Below, piece by piece: positions 44,449 to 57,900 of a stretch of DNA of 64,000 nucleotides (the stretch's first letter is position 1; each line of letters begins with the position of its first letter). Origin of the DNA: Puccinellia tenuiflora (lineage: Eukaryota > Streptophyta > Magnoliopsida > Poales > Poaceae); assembly GCA_012064385.1 (NCBI GenBank), contig QRDG01000473.1, positions 3,541,965 through 3,605,964 on the forward strand. The letters are read 5' to 3'. The position numbers and the translations under genes were made by a program. The notes under the pieces were generated by a model. The model had not been told where the DNA came from. It searched no databases and saw only the letters and a list, made by a program, of their open reading frames with translations.

Positions 44449-46291
44449 CGCGGTATAGAGATAACCGAGGCACGCAGAGACGAGGATGTATTCCCGAGTT
44501 CCTCCTTGTTAAGGGAGTACGTCTCGTTGGAGGGGTGTGAGGTCGCCACAAAAGGCCTACTCAAGATGCCACAAAGGGCTCACTCTATTCTCCGATGAAC
44601 CGCACCCAAAGGTTTGGTTCACCTTCCAATATCGGAATCCTTCGGGGCGGATTCCGGAGCCCTTACAACTTTTGGGGCACACACCCACAACTCAATTGGG
44701 GGCTCCCAAAACTTGCCGAAGCTTCACAAGTCGAAGTCTTCACGGCACCACCGTCTAGGGTCCAATGACCCAAGAATAACAAGCTCCCAACCTTCAATTC
44801 CATGAATCACCGTGGGGAGCACAACCCGATGCAACAAATGCAAAAGTCAAGACCACACCAAGTGGTCAAATCCTTCTCCCCAAAATCCAACCAAAGCAAC
44901 TAATGCTATGGAGGGATTTAGGAGGAAGAACAAAGGAGAAACACCAAGAACTCCAAAATCTAGATCCAACGAGTTCCCCTCACTTAGAGGAGATTTTGTT
45001 TGGTGGAGTAGTGGATCTAGATCTCCTCTCTTGTTTCCCTAAATTTGGGCAAGAATCATCGGAGGGATTAGGAGGAATCAAGCTCTCAAGTTTTGCAACA
45101 ATGGAGGAGAGAGAGGGGGAAAAACTAGTTGAAACAATGGGGTAGAAGCCCCTTTTATATGGGGCCTCAAAATGTGGCCGTTGGGGGCAGAAAAGCTCCC
45201 AGCCCCGACAGCCCGGTCTAGGGCCGGCCTGGGGCCGGCCTGGCTGGGCAGGAAACCGAAGCGGCCGGCCTTGGCCCAGCCTGAGCCCGGCCTGGGCTGG
45301 CCAAACTGTAGAAAAATATCCAACACGAAAACAAACATATTTTGATCATCCGAACTCCGTTTTCGATGTTCTTGGGCTCGTTGGAATCGCAACGAAAAGC
45401 TCTACAAGAATATACAGAGAAACATCATAGTCCAACAAGGGAGAATTAAACCAAATGTGGAAAGGTAAAACCTTCTCTCGCAAACCGGAAATGCTATATC
45501 TTTTGCAAATGAAGTCCGAATGAAGTGAAACCAATTTTGTTGGAAAGAGGACGACAAATGCTACCCTTGGAAATAGCAAACAAGTAATGGAGAATTTGCA
45601 AAGAAATGGAAGAGATAAACCTTCTGCACGAATGAACCGGCAAAATCACCAATACCGAAACCGCAATAGAAGACGCATATGAAAACCGTTTTCGGTGACC
45701 TTGGCCTTGTCATGACGAGCACGACAAGCACCAAGACCACACCATGATAAGATCCAAATAAGAACCAATAAAGATGATTGCATGGATGCAAAGGTTTGTG
45801 CTCTCTACGGCGATACGATCACGATATTCGGTCGAGAGCCCCTCTTGATAGTACGGTTATCTATCCTATAATCCGGTCTCTCACTAAACAATATGAGACC
45901 AGTAAAATAGAAACCCTATCAAGATCATACCTTTGCCTTGCGCATAAACCACTTGAGGTCGATGAAGACGATCTTCAACTCCTCAAGACACACCACCTTT
46001 CTTCATTGCGCTTTGCTTGGTGAAGATTCACTTGATGCTCCCCCATACACCAAGATGGAGAAAGCACTCTTCGGCATATCTTCACTTGGACATGAGTGTT
46101 GATCAACCCGCACTTAGCCTTGATCAACACAAACTCTTCTTCTTTTTCTTACCTTAGCCTTGATTCCAACATATGGAGATCAAGCAACGCAAATGGACAC
46201 ACCTACAAATATAGCTCAATGCAAATATTAGTCCATAGAGATTGTCATTAATTACCAAAACCACACATGGGGGCAACCATGCACTTTCACA
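44449..46291 (-). mobile_element. LTR-like sequence interrupting PRX4
   Basis: Read on the minus strand it starts TGAAAGTGCATGGTTGCCCC at 46289, a beginning I associate with LTRs of abundant Triticeae elements. It has a TATA-like CCATATAAAAGGGG near 45155-45165 (minus) and a GGCCGGCC-rich stretch (45220-45275). The other end at 44449 lacks a CA terminus, and flanking bases show no duplication, so it is probably truncated. Assignment is from memory. Confidence 0.5.
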
Positions 46292-46755
46292 AGGGCCCAT
46301 GCCTGGGTGGGGCCCATGATTGTGTCTTTTATACCTTGTGTAGCTATTTTCTTTTGGGCTGAAACAAAAAATTAAAAGGCCATAAAGCAGCCAGGGAGAG
46401 GAAAAAACGCAAGGAAAGAACTGAATACCGAGTACCGATCGATCTCCAGATTCCAGCATGCTGCGTGCCTCTTGGTCTGTTCCCCTTGCTAGACCCTCGA
46501 CGGTGTCTGTTCGTCTAATCGAGAGTACACGTCTTCACCAGATCGATCTCCTGCCTGCACCCGCCGGCTGCCGCCCTGCCCGCGCCCGCCGGCCATCGCT
46601 CACTGCTTGTCCATGTCCCTGCCCCTGCGGGCTGCGGCCCTTCCTACTGGTACATATACATATATACATGATGTAATCTACAGACTACATTTCTAATTCT
46701 GAGGATTTGACTAACTTCTATTAGGATTTGACTCCATGTTGCATATAACTTTGTC
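46292..46755. other. No recognisable gene
   Basis: GC-rich stretch around 46550-46640 with short open frames, otherwise unremarkable. It may belong to the hAT relic that follows. Confidence 0.4.
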
Positions 46756-46775
46756 GGATGATTTCATGTTTTTTT

Positions 46776-47085
46776 AGATTAACAGGGACACCTTCCCTTG
46801 CTCCATTGTCGGATGATTTCATGTCAGTGCCTGAGATTTTTCAATTTGTGACAGTCCTAGATTGCTATCCAAATGTATCAGTTGTCTACCGAATCCTCTT
46901 GACTGTACCCATTGTACCCTCACCTGAAAAAAGTTTCTCTAAATTGAAGCTACCGGGAAATCGTTTGAGATCAACTATGTAAGAGTATATATTTAAATGT
47001 CAACATTGATATTTTAGCCATAGGAGCCCATGTCGTCAACTTCGCCTAGGGCCTCGTAAAACATAGAGACGACCCTGGAACTATG
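46776..47085 (+). pseudogene. hAT transposase C-terminal (dimerisation domain) relic
   Basis: The short frame to 46982 reads YPNVSVVYRILLTVPIVPSP followed by EKSFSKLKLPGNRLRSTM. This corresponds to the hAT dimerisation domain, where related proteins have ASCERSFSKLKLIK and YLRSTM. The stretch to about 47085 ends CATAGAGACGACCCTGG and may be the 3' terminal region. The rest of the transposase is gone. Confidence 0.65.
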
Positions 47086-47249
47086 GGATAGAATAATTGT
47101 TCTTTAAGAATAATCTCCATCATTCGAAGATCAAACTATGACCATGTTGAGAGAGAAATGGGAATGGTCATGGTCTATGATGGAGAGTGCTTATAAGTGT
47201 CTACTCATGACTTGATGCGCTTCGAGTGAGTATTCAAGGCTTTGGATGT

Positions 47250-49190
47250 GACAAGTACAATATGGCTTTGACGTGAATGATGAATTCATGAAATGCGAGA
47301 TTATTGAGATTCTCTCTCCCGGTAATAACCAATTGGCACTCAACATGCAATTCATGGATTGTCGTAATGAGATATCTCCTGAGGACCTAGTATCCTATTT
47401 CATCACAAATGAGAATCAAACAAGAAATATGGTATGTGCAATGAAGACCTCCATTCTTGCATGGAAGTATAAGAAAGTTTGTGAGCATGAAGAAGATGAA
47501 GAAGGAGATGACCATCAAGAAGAGATGACATCAGCAAGTGAGCTAGATGTGGATCTTGCTTTGTTTTCCCAGAAGTATGGATGATCATTTACAAGGAAAG
47601 ATGGAACCTCTTCTCCAAGGACATAAGAAGAAAGGATCAAAAATGGCATAAGAAGAAATTGCTACAATTGTAATAAACCATGACACTTCTCTAAAAAAGT
47701 ACCTCTATGAAACGAGAGAAGACAATCCCAACTATGACCAGGATTCAAGAAGGAAGAAGTTGCCCAGCCCCATCAACAACAATTTAAAGGTATCGAGTAC
47801 TTGTATGATGAGGAAGTGGAGGCGAAAGATACAGTAGTTGGAGTGGTCGGCTTGGCACGTCCCGAACCGGTGTCACTCTTCAAGTACGACTACACCAAGG
47901 ACTCCAAGACCACATCCAAGAACACTTCCAGCAAATGCATCATGGCAAGGGGAGCTAAGGTGATCGCTGCCTCTACCCTCCTATCTTCTCGGCTTGTCCA
48001 CCTATATTTGTAAGGACGTAGTTGATCATGATGAGTATCAGAATGCCTTAATGGTTAAGTTGCCTAGAATTAGGTGCTCTCTTCGTGGTGAATCTTGAGC
48101 TCAATTCGAATGCTTGATGCACTTCATTACCTCGATCGATGATACTATTGAGAACTTGGAAATGCATATTGAAGATGGGGGATGGAGATTTAGTCTCCTC
48201 AAACAAGAGTTCAACGATGATCGAGAAGCACAATTCTTTAACTCTCTCGCAGCAAATGTAAACTTATAAACTTGATAAGTTAAATATTTAGATACTATTG
48301 ATAGCACAATGGAGTTGTTCCAAGAGATTGATGCCTCTAAGAAGAAGGTTGAAGTTTCTCATGCTTCTCTCACTAAAGACTTTGAGCACCATGAGAATGC
48401 TAACAGAGCTTATCAAGGGCGATCTCATCAAGCTTCCTGAGAAATATGACTAGCTTCAAAACACTCATGAGAAGTATCTTGGCTCCTCAGTTGCTCTAAT
48501 TGTTGTTCATACTATTGCTTAAGAAACTAACTCTTTGGGTGATCAAGCACTCCTCATTGAGGAGAATAAGAAGTTGAAGGAGTAACTTTAGAAGGAGCGT
48601 CTCGGATCCACTCAAAGTGAGAAGAGTGTTAATGAGTTTTTTGCTCAACAAAAGATGAGAGCTCCAAAATAAGGACTTGGGTATAAACCAATAAACAACA
48701 AGAAGAATGCCAATCCTCCCAAGAAGGCAAAATTAGCGAAGGAACAAGGAGGTTGGGAATGTCAAGAAGGATATTGTGGATGGGAATGCCACTTGAGGAT
48801 TCCCAACCACAGGTTCTATGGAAAATGTAACCCATCCTATGTGCTATATAAGGGCACGCGTAAGTTAAATATGTTGGTCCCCGCAATGGTTATGCTTATA
48901 AATGATATTATAATTATTGCGAATAACGAAAGACTTGTCTATCGAGAATGTGATGCTTGTTGAATCGTTTGGTTATAATCATATTTTACTTTTCATAATG
49001 TGATGGTATTTAGGAGCGATAATATTAAACTGGTGTTTGTTGAACATGTTGATGACAACCTTTGTGTGGCCTATTTCTCGAAAGAGAGCTCTCCTCTCTT
49101 GACGTTTCTAATGGCCAAGGTTGACAAAGGTTGGTTGTAGCAAAACTATATGGTAGATACATATTTTGATATCTGTGTATCCATGTTATG
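47250..49190 (+). pseudogene. Copia-type gag relic with coiled coil
   Basis: The best stretch (47273-47584) matches the UBN2-type gag of Ty1/copia elements: FMKCEIIEILSPGNNQLALN, then ISPEDLVSYFITNENQTRN and an acidic EEDEEGDDHQEE run. Downstream, VGVVGLARPEPVSLFKYDYT and SSKCIMARGAKV (about 47830-47960) continue the known order. The long Leu/Lys-rich remainder to about 48700 is full of stops. A possible protease remnant follows to about 49190. Plus strand, heavily decayed, no LTRs found. Confidence 0.62.
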
Positions 49191-49586
49191 TACCACTATG
49201 CCCTGATTTACTAATATTAATTTACAAGGTGTAGCAATCATTTGCACTCTTGTAGATAAGAGCACATTCTGGTATTATCCCTAATTAACCGGATGTGGAT
49301 TGATTTATCCACCATGTGTATGGAGTATGGACAACTATTGCCATAATTAATTTATGGTAGTGCCTTGCACATGCTTGTTTACTAGTGGCGAGAAACACAA
49401 CAAAACTGCATTGAAATTTATGAGAACACATTGAACCCACATGAAACAATGGAACATGGTATATGTGAGGGAATGAAGTGAGATACAATGTGATGGCGGC
49501 CATAGGAAGGAGTGAAGAAGACGCATGTTTGGGCTCGTGACTACAACAGAAAGTTGAGTATTTGACATGCAGATGAGCATGTCGTT
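49191..49586. other. Spacer 3' of the patatin-like gene
   Basis: No gene seen. Position suggests it includes the 3' untranslated region of the minus-strand patatin-like fragment. Confidence 0.45.
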
Positions 49587-50280
49587 TTACTGTGTGACGC
49601 TTACGCCTTTCTTCTGTAACCTAGCCTTGCGCTCCTGTGATAGCATGCGGGCGAACTGGATGAGTTCCTCCTCATTGGTGCCTCTATTGTTGTCAGGCAC
49701 GCTCCTGCCGGTCTCGACGTCCACCCTGCACACGGTCCTCTTCAGCAGCGCCTTGCCGACGTCGACGAGGCTGTTGAGGTTCTGTGTGGTGGACACGTCG
49801 ACGGAGGAGGTGTCGCCCTTGAGCTCGTCGTCCTGGATGCGGAGGTACCGCTTCTCGCAGCGCAGCGCCTGGAAGAGCACGGACGCCTGGATGTCGACGA
49901 GGTCGGCGCTGGCCTGGCTGAAGCTGTCGATGAGCGGCGTGGCGCCCTGGTTGTAGAGCCACCCGAGGATGCCCCACTTGCTGCACGCGGCGGCGTCGAA
50001 CTTCTCCTCCACTTTGGCCGAGCCCGTGCCCAGCGACAGCACCATGAACTTGCCGTAGTCCGCCGGCTTGATCGGGAAGAAGTCCTGGTTGCCCAGCAGG
50101 ATCTGCTTGCTGACGTCCGTCATGGCCAGCATCGTCTACACGCATGTGTCACAAGAACGTACGTCACTAAAAGCAATTACCGTTGTGCACTTGTGGCTTA
50201 CTAGAGAGAGTGATGGAGACAGAAAGTATGCCTCACCGGGTTGTTTGCGGCGACGCCTCCGTCGATGAGGTTGAAGGCAC
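49587..50280 (-). pseudogene. Patatin-like phospholipase, C-terminal half only
   Basis: Two exons: 50237 to about 50280 and 49587-50135, intron GTGAGG...TAG. The first holds FNLIDGGVAANNP, with the DGG aspartate of the Ser-Asp catalytic dyad. The second continues TMLAMTDVSKQILLGNQDFF, then FMVLSLGTGSAKVEEKFDAA, the IDSFSQASADLVDIQ region and a stop at 49587. Patatins hydrolyse acyl esters of membrane lipids. The oxyanion-hole glycines and the GXSXG serine motif are missing: coding sequence ends where the inverted repeat starts at 50279, so this is a truncated gene (about 195 of roughly 400 residues). Confidence 0.82.
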
Positions 50281-50461
50281 TGGCCAAGCGCCTCTCGCTA
50301 CATGATCAGTCACGTCTCGCTGACGGCTATGACTTGGGGTAGAGAAAAGTAGTGACGCGGGAGACATGGAACGTGAGATAAATAAAGTACTCCGTAGAAG
50401 AAAACAAGTCATAGCCGTCAGCGAGACGTGACTGATCATGTAGCGAGAGGCGCTTGGCCAG
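50279..50461. repeat. Perfect 58-bp inverted repeat with 67-bp loop
   Basis: 50279-50336 (ACTGGCCAAGCGCCTCTCGC...) and 50404-50461 are exact reverse complements. The left arm directly touches the last patatin codons. The loop (50337-50403) is AG-rich. There is no matching inside the loop and no extension outside the arms. Confidence 0.95.
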
Positions 50462-51719
50462 TCTCCAGATCCACTTTGAAGTAGTTTTCCATGCCAATTT
50501 AGCAACGGAGCAAGTTAGAGATAAATGATTTTGTTACTTGTTCATTGTAGAGTTGACAAGTCTCACTATCCACACTCCAGAGTCCAGACGCCGCGACGAG
50601 CATCACGAGTAGTCGCCCGCTCACATGGACACTTCCCAAACAGCCAGTAGGACTTTAGTGCGGTCGGAGAAACGTAGCCGCCCCTGCCTGCTGTTGGGTC
50701 CTGCAAACATGTGACCCACCTGTCAGCGAAAGAAGTCAGGAAACAAAATACTAGTACTACGTAGTAGGAGCTGGCTTCCTCTCTCTTTCCCTCTGGACGA
50801 GGGCATGTATGTAGCCGCCAGATTTATTTATGGCAGGAAACGCGACTGCCAGATCCACGCCAGGTCAAGCACGCTGATAAATGCAGCGATAACCTCGTGT
50901 CAAGTGGCCATGCTAGCTAGCTGACGCTCTGTTACAGGATGCGTACGTACGTTGCGACCAAGGTCTTTCAAAAGTCATATTCCACACAGTAATACTCAAA
51001 TCTCGACGTGACATCGCGCTAGCTCAATAATACACGAGCCGTCTCCATCCTAGTGTATCAGATGTGGTCCATATATACTTTCTCAAATCTTATCCATTTG
51101 AGGAAGAATGACGATGGATACTTTACCATGTTACCCGACGGTGTTTGTTCCTCTTTTTGTCCATACCCAATTTGCCTATTCCATCTTTTTTGTCATTTTC
51201 CCTCTACTCGACACATATAAACTGAAATAAATATTTGAGCACATATAAATTCAACTTGAAACAACTATTTCATCTGTTTTGTCATTTTACATCCGTTTTG
51301 ACACTTTCCCTCTATGCAAAATTATTTCAAAACTAAATTTATATTCTTCAAACAGTTTGTACCAACATCATCCGCAAAGTCAAATGAATTTGTATGTCCA
51401 ACTTTTGTAACAATTTGCAGAGATGCAAAACAAATGTGATGACAAGCAACACGCGTGGGATTTGGGGAACATCCTCACAATGTTATTAGCATAATCATAC
51501 AAGTGTTAACATGTAGATGATGAGAATATCAAGTACGAAACTTTGGGGGTTGTCAAACGTTACCCGTAACAGGATGATCTTAACGACGGTCTTCGGTTAC
51601 TTAGAAAAGGTATGTCTAGGACTTGATAGTTCCAGATTAGGATTTAGTCATGCGATGATGGAGAGATACTCTCTGGACCCTCTTGGTATTACGGTATCCA
51701 TCATCTTCTGGCCGGATAT
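50462..51719. other. No recognisable gene
   Basis: Mixed non-coding DNA; the AT-rich part at 51050-51450 has repeated TTTTGTCATTTTCC-like pieces but no clear element ends. The LINE relic may begin near the end of this stretch. Confidence 0.45.
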
Positions 51720-52945
51720 AGCATGATGTGATCACGGGGATGCCCAGTCTTCCTCCTCACTTGTGCATCCTTTGATCGAACGTCTCTAGGAATTGGGACG
51801 TAAATATTATCCATTCCTTATTTGATGAGGATACAACTCGAAATATTCTACCTTTTCCTATCAGTAGATATGGAGACGCGAGGAATTTATCTCATGGCCG
51901 CATACCCGCTTTGGGTTTTAATCTGTTCTCTCGGCATCCAATTTCCCGTATTGGTCATGTCCCGGAGGACCTAAGTCAGTCCGGCTCCAGCTCATCTTCT
52001 AATCTGCTAAGCGATGCGAAATCTTGGAAGAAATTGTGGGCGTCTAAAGTGTCGAGCCAAATGAAGATTACATTATGGCGCTTCGCTCACGACAGTTTGC
52101 CTTGCGGTGTTCAACTCCATCGCGGGGGACCGGAGGCTAGAGGTTGTGTCTTCTGCAGACAAGAGGAGACAACAAAACACAACCTTCTTTTCAGCACTTT
52201 TCACAAGTGAAGCTTGAATTCCTGGCCTAGTTACACTGCGCATATTTCACTTCTCTTGTGTGTGGTGTTGGACTTTTCTGGAGCGGTGTTCGGAGCTCAA
52301 AGCTATAATGTTTATGGCAAAGCCCTTAGGCATCCTATGTCCATCGCTAGTAAGGAGAATATTTATATTGCTATGATCATTCAGTATCTCTTCAAACCCG
52401 CTATTAGCCACGGGTGTGACTACGTCAACCTTCAAATGGTCTCCGCCACCAGTTGGTACGGTGATGGTGAACTTGGATGCAATAGTCCTCTCGGCATCAA
52501 ACAACATGCATGCAAGAGTATTGGTATTGTCATTAGGGATCGCACATGATCATGCTTAGTTGCTTGTGACGAGCATCTTGACGGGGTGCCACCTGAGCTT
52601 GCCAAAGCTTTTGGCCCTTCGGCATGCCCTGTGCTATCCATGAAGATTTCCAACACCTAGTCTTTGATTCCGAATGATCGTTTGTTGTCGAGATGGTGAT
52701 CAATTTTGGTCCTGATTGTTCTCTCCTAGGTGCTACTACGGAGTATACAAAGTGCTTGGCTATCACATTGCATCATGTTCTTTCATTCATGTATATTGTG
52801 GATAATGTTGCTGCTAATTATCTAGTTAGGGCTTGCGAAACTTCTAGCGTGGTGTTGCCCAGGAGTGTATCCGGGCGCATATTTGTAATGATATTTTGGT
52901 TGTGCGATATTAAAGAACACGTGTTTAAAGACAAATACGAATGAA
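51720..52945 (+). pseudogene. LINE-type retroelement relic (RT zinc-binding and RNase H region)
   Basis: The clearest frame (51911-52208) ends KLWASKVSSQMKITLWRFAH, then DSLPCGVQLHRGG and CVFCRQEETTKHNLLF. This is the zinc-binding domain that follows RT in plant LINEs (zf-RVT). The RNase H-like domain follows in broken frames: GDGELGCNS-type remnants near 52460, and VVLPRSVSGRIFVMIFWL near the end (52850-52910). Many stops; the RT domain itself is lost. Confidence 0.68.
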
Positions 52946-52984
52946 GAGCGTAGTACTAATAATTAAATAAAGATTGAGATTGGT

Positions 52985-53345
52985 GGTGGAGTTTTGGCTT
53001 CCGGGAGCATATGCTCCTGGATTTTAAAATGCCTTTTAAGAAAATTTTGAAACTTCAAAAAATCCGGACAGAAAGTTCCGTGCGTACATCTCGACATTCC
53101 ATATGCTCACGAAGTTGTTTCACGGAAAACCAACATTTTTTGTCTCGTGTGTAAAAAAGACAAATTCAGATGGTAAAAAACTTTTCACAAGATTTTTTTT
53201 GTCTTTTTTATACCGTTAACAAAAAAATGTCGTTTTTTTACGAAACTTGTTGTGGGCATATAGAATGTTGAGACATACGCGCCAGATTTTTGTTTGAATT
53301 TCTTTTACTTACCAAAATCTTTTTTCCGGTGACAGGAGGATATTT
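52985..53345. repeat. Foldback (MITE-like) element
   Basis: The left half (CGTACATCTCGACATTCCAT with flanking sequence) recurs in reverse complement on the right (ATAGAATGTTGAGACATACG), with around 75 percent agreement by eye over some 150 bp and an A/T-rich centre. No coding capacity. The copia element lies about 60 bp further right. Confidence 0.6.
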
Positions 53346-53408
53346 CAAGGTGGGTTTCATCTTTTGTACGTGAAGCCATACCTACCGATACAGATCGCAT
53401 AGGTACAT

Positions 53409-54413
53409 TGTTGAAAATATTAGGAAATTTCCACATGATTTAATCCTTAAAAGCAGTAGATGAAACATGACTAATAAAACGTGATTTAAACTAGTCATGC
53501 AATCTAACAGAGAGTTCACAAAAAGCAATTCTAGAGAGTACGCAAATAGCAATTCTACACAGATTGCTACAAACACTGTACGAAGCATGACATCTAGTAG
53601 AACACAGATGAGCACATACGGGGTGTTGGAGGATGACCCGTTGGCGCCATCGGTGTTCATGTCGCCGAAGATGTCGTTGACGTCGGGGAAGTAGTCGTCG
53701 TTGGGGAAGAAGTTGTCGGCGTCCGTGTTGACAAAGAGGTCAGTAGTCGCGCGGCAGCGCTCCCCAAAAACCTTATCGCCCCTCTCCCGTACAGGATCAC
53801 GAGAGGCGGGGTTCCGGAGGCCTACTGTCCCGTCCCACGATGCACGCCGTAGAACGGGATGGAGAAGTCTTGATCGATGGCGCAAAGCTCGAGAACCAGG
53901 AGGCAGGCGCATGAGAGGTGTGGCTCTTGTGTGTGTCTGTGGAGAGGAGCGACCTCTCTCTTATAGACACAGAGGAGAAGTCAAACAGGCTGCATGGGAG
54001 ATGAAACGAAGAGACAGAAAACGAACTGAATAGGAAGCACTCAGATTCGAGTTAATTGTCCACTAAGCAAAACGTTTCAGCTTCCGCGCACCCGGTCGTA
54101 TTCCAATCATGCGTGGCGCGTGACAAAAATATAGCCATCGGCTCGGCCGCGCCGTGACGAGGCGTGGCGAGGCGGGCGGGGGAGGAGGAGCGCGCGTGTG
54201 GCTCTCTCTTATTCTCTCCCTTTTCAATGCCTCATACTAGTGGTAAAAAGTCTCACCTTATAAGCTGGTGAAACTCTCTCCCAACTAGCGGTATGGGACT
54301 AAACATTTTGTCCCACCTCTTGCCATGCATGAATGGGCCACATGGGCCTCTAGGATTTTCAGGAATTTATTGGATTAATCAAAAGGCTGGTTAATTGGGC
54401 CAAAATTTCAACA
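53409..54413 (-). repeat. 3' LTR of the copia element (1005 bp)
   Basis: On the plus strand TGTTGAAAATATT...AATTTCAACA. The polypurine tract lies directly to its right (minus strand GGTGGGGGAT at 54414-54423). Confidence 0.92.
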
Positions 54414-54423
54414 ATCCCCCACC
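54414..54423 (-). other. Polypurine tract of the copia element
   Basis: Minus strand GGATCTGGTGGGGGAT abuts the 3' LTR start TGTTGAAATTTTGG. Confidence 0.75.
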
Positions 54424-54976
54424 AGATCCTAGAGGCACATAGAGTTTGCCTTAGATTCTCAAACATTGTTTATATACCGGTACTGAAGTGGAGACTGTTA
54501 AGTTGAACTTCCACCTAGAACTTCATATTAGTCTAGTTTGCAACTTGAACAGTGGACTATGCCTTGAACTGCAAGTTTTCTGCGAATCTAGTTTCACACA
54601 AAGTCTTGGCCGATACTGGGCTACCGTGGGACTTCCCCGCGGGTGGAGATTATACGTCATACTCCAGGGCCTTTCATGAGTTTATTAGAGAGCACCCAAC
54701 TCTCATAGACTGCGATGTTTGACAGTCAGGCTCATATAGGTGTGTTCCTCAAGAGATGTTCTGCAGGACAACATCTCCTCTTTTAAAATAAAAAGACTCT
54801 TGGAACACATTAAGATATACATCAACCTACCATGCAGTTCAGAAGAGTATTGCATCTTCACGGAGTGGTATTATATAAAGTAAGGATACTCTTCTCTCAG
54901 TTGATCAACAGCTTGTCTCCCAATTCTACTTCACGGGATCTCCGATCACATAGAGTGGGTTGCCACTGCAAACAAC
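54424..54976. other. 3' untranslated part of the copia element
   Basis: Internal non-coding stretch between the pol stop (54977) and the polypurine tract. No feature seen. Confidence 0.6.
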
Positions 54977-57900
54977 TCATACTGTGGGTCTCATACCCAT
55001 CTCCTTCGATGCATTATCTATCACATTGCGTGATAGACCCTTTGTGAAGGGATCTGCCAAATTTTTAGATGTTTGGATATAATCCAACGCAATAACTCCG
55101 GAGTTCTTCATTTTTCTGACAGATTTCAGTCTCCTCTTCACATGCCTTGATGACTTCATATTATCCTTTGAACTGTTAACCTTGATGATCACAGTTTGAT
55201 TATCACAGTTCATTAGGATGGCGGGTATTGGTTTCTCAACCACAGGTAAGTCCATCAAAAGCTCACGAAGCCACTCTGCTTCAACAGTGGCAGTGTCTAG
55301 TGCTGTGAGTTCTGCTTCCATAGTTGACCTCGTTAAGATGGTCTGCTTGCAAGACTTCCAGGAAACAGCGCCACCACCAAGTGTAAACACATAACCACTA
55401 GTGGCCTTAATCTCATCAGCATCAGATATCCAATTTGAATCACTATAACCCTCCAGTACCCTCGGGTACCCGGTATAGTGAATACCATAACTCACAGTGC
55501 CTTTCAAATAGCGCATAACTCTCTCAAGAGCATGCCAATGATCATCTCCCGGATTTGAAACAAACCGGCTCAGTTTACTTACAGCAAAAGAGATGTCAGG
55601 CCTCGTGGCGCTAGCCAAATACATAAGCGAGCCAATAATCTGCGAGTATCTCAATTGATCTCTAGCAATTCGTCGATTCTTTCGAAGCAACACACTGGGA
55701 TCATACGGTGTTGGAGAAGGCTTGCAGTCGCTATACCCAAAACGACTCAAGACCTTGTCCACGTAGTGGGATTGAAGCAGTGTAATCCCACCATCGTCAT
55801 CTCTCAACAGCTTGATGTTTAAGATAACATCAGCTACTCCTAGATCCTTCATCTCAAAACAACGAGATAAGAAATCCTTGACCTCCTTAATCACGTTAAG
55901 GTTGGTACCAAATATCAGTATGTCATCGACGTACAGACACAAAATAACTCCCTCGCCCCCACCATGGCGATAGTACACACATTTGTCAGCTTCGTTTACA
56001 ACAAAGCCTTCGGCAGTTAACGTTCTTTCAAACTTTTCATGCCACTGCTTAGGGGCTTGCTTGAGACCATATAGAGACTTCAGTAACTTGCACACCTTTC
56101 CTTCCTGACCATGTACTACAAAACCATCTGGCTGTTCCATGTAAATTTCCTCTTCCAGCTCTCCATTTAGGAAAGTCGTCTTAACGTCCATTTGATGAAC
56201 GAGAAGACCGTGTGAGGCAGCCAATGATAGTAGCACACGAATGGTGGTCAGTCTGGCAACAGGTGAGTAAGTATCAAAGAAGTCTTCACCTTCCTTTTGG
56301 GTATAACCCTTGGCCACAAGCCGTGCCTTGTACTTTTCGATAGTACCATCAGGCCTAAGCTTCTTCTTGAACACCCACTTACATCCTACAGGTTTGCACC
56401 CATAAGGACGATCAGTGATCTCCCAGGTACCATTAGCCAAGATGGAATCCATCTCGCTGCGGACAGCATCCTTCCAGTAGTCAGCATCAGGAGATGCATA
56501 AGCTTCTGAAATAGTCCTAGGAGTGTCATCCATGAGGTACACAATGAAATCATCACCAAAGGATTTTGCGGTCCTCTGTCTCTTGCTCCTTTTAGGAATT
56601 TCATTGTCATCCTCTAAAGGATTATCGAAGTGTTCCATCGGAATAGTGGGTTCAGGAATTGTAGCTAATTCCTGACTAGATGTGTTAGGCATCTCCTGAT
56701 TTGATGAACTAGGCTTATCCTTCATGGGAAAGATATCCTCAAAGAAAGTCGCATCATTCGACTCCATTATTGTACCAACATGCATGTCGGATACCTCAGA
56801 TTTTACTATCAAAAATCTATAGCCAATGCTATGAAATGCATAGCCCAGAAAAACACAATCCACAGTTTTTGGTCCAAGCTTTCGCTTCTTGGGAATTGGT
56901 ATATTGACTTTCACCAAACAACCCCAAGTCCGTAAGTAAGAGAGTTTTAACCTTTTCTTCTCCCATTCCTCGAATGGAGTTATCTCTTTGTTCTTTGTGG
57001 GAACTCGGTTTAGGACATGACACGCAGTCAATATTGCCTCCCCCCACCATGCCTTGGACAAACCCGAAGTGTCTAACATGGCGTTAACCAAATCAGTCAG
57101 AGTTCGGTTCTTTCTTTCGGCCACCCCGTTTGATTGGGGTGAGTAGGGAGGCGTACTCTCATGGATTATACCATGTTGCGCACAAAAAAAAATCAAATTC
57201 ATTGGAAAAATACTCTCCACCACGATCAGACCTAAGTCTCTTGATCTTTCGATCGAGTTGGTTTTCTGCTTCAGCTTTATAGATTTTGAAGAAATGTAAA
57301 GCTTCATCTTTTGATTTAAGGAGATACACGTAACAATATCTAGTGGAGTCATCGATCAACGTCATGAAATATTTCTTTCCACCTTTTGTCAACAAGCCAT
57401 TCATCTCACAAAGATCTGAATGTATAAGCTCTAGTGGTGCCAAATCTCTTACCTCCGCAGTCGTATGAGACTTGCGTGGTTGCTTTGCTTGCACACATAC
57501 TTGACACTTAGAGCCTTTAACAGTAGTGAAATTCGGGATTAAACTCATTTTGGCTAGCCGCGTCATACAACCAAAATTAATATGACAAAGACGTGAATGC
57601 CAGACATTTGATTCACTGGTTGTGCAAATATGATTAACAACATTATTACAAATGTCTGACAAAGATAGGCGGAACAGGCCTCCGCACTCATAGCCCTTAC
57701 CAACAAAGGTTCCAAACTTAGACACTACAAATTTATTGGACTCAAAAGATAACCTGTAGCCATCTCGACACAGAAGAGATCCGCTAACAAGATTCTTATT
57801 TATGGCGGGCACATGATGAACGTTCTTCAGGCGCACGATCTTCCCCGAAGTAAACTTCAGATCGACCATACCAACACCATGAACAGAAGCATGTGACCCG

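Noticed and set aside
44812..45145. Short plus-strand open frames in the LTR-like sequence
   Set aside because: No motif; the region reads as promoter/leader DNA of an LTR in the opposite direction.
53497..54033. Plus-strand open frames repeated at 59033-59569
   Set aside because: They are the opposite strand of the two LTR copies of the copia element, so their repetition is explained by the LTRs.
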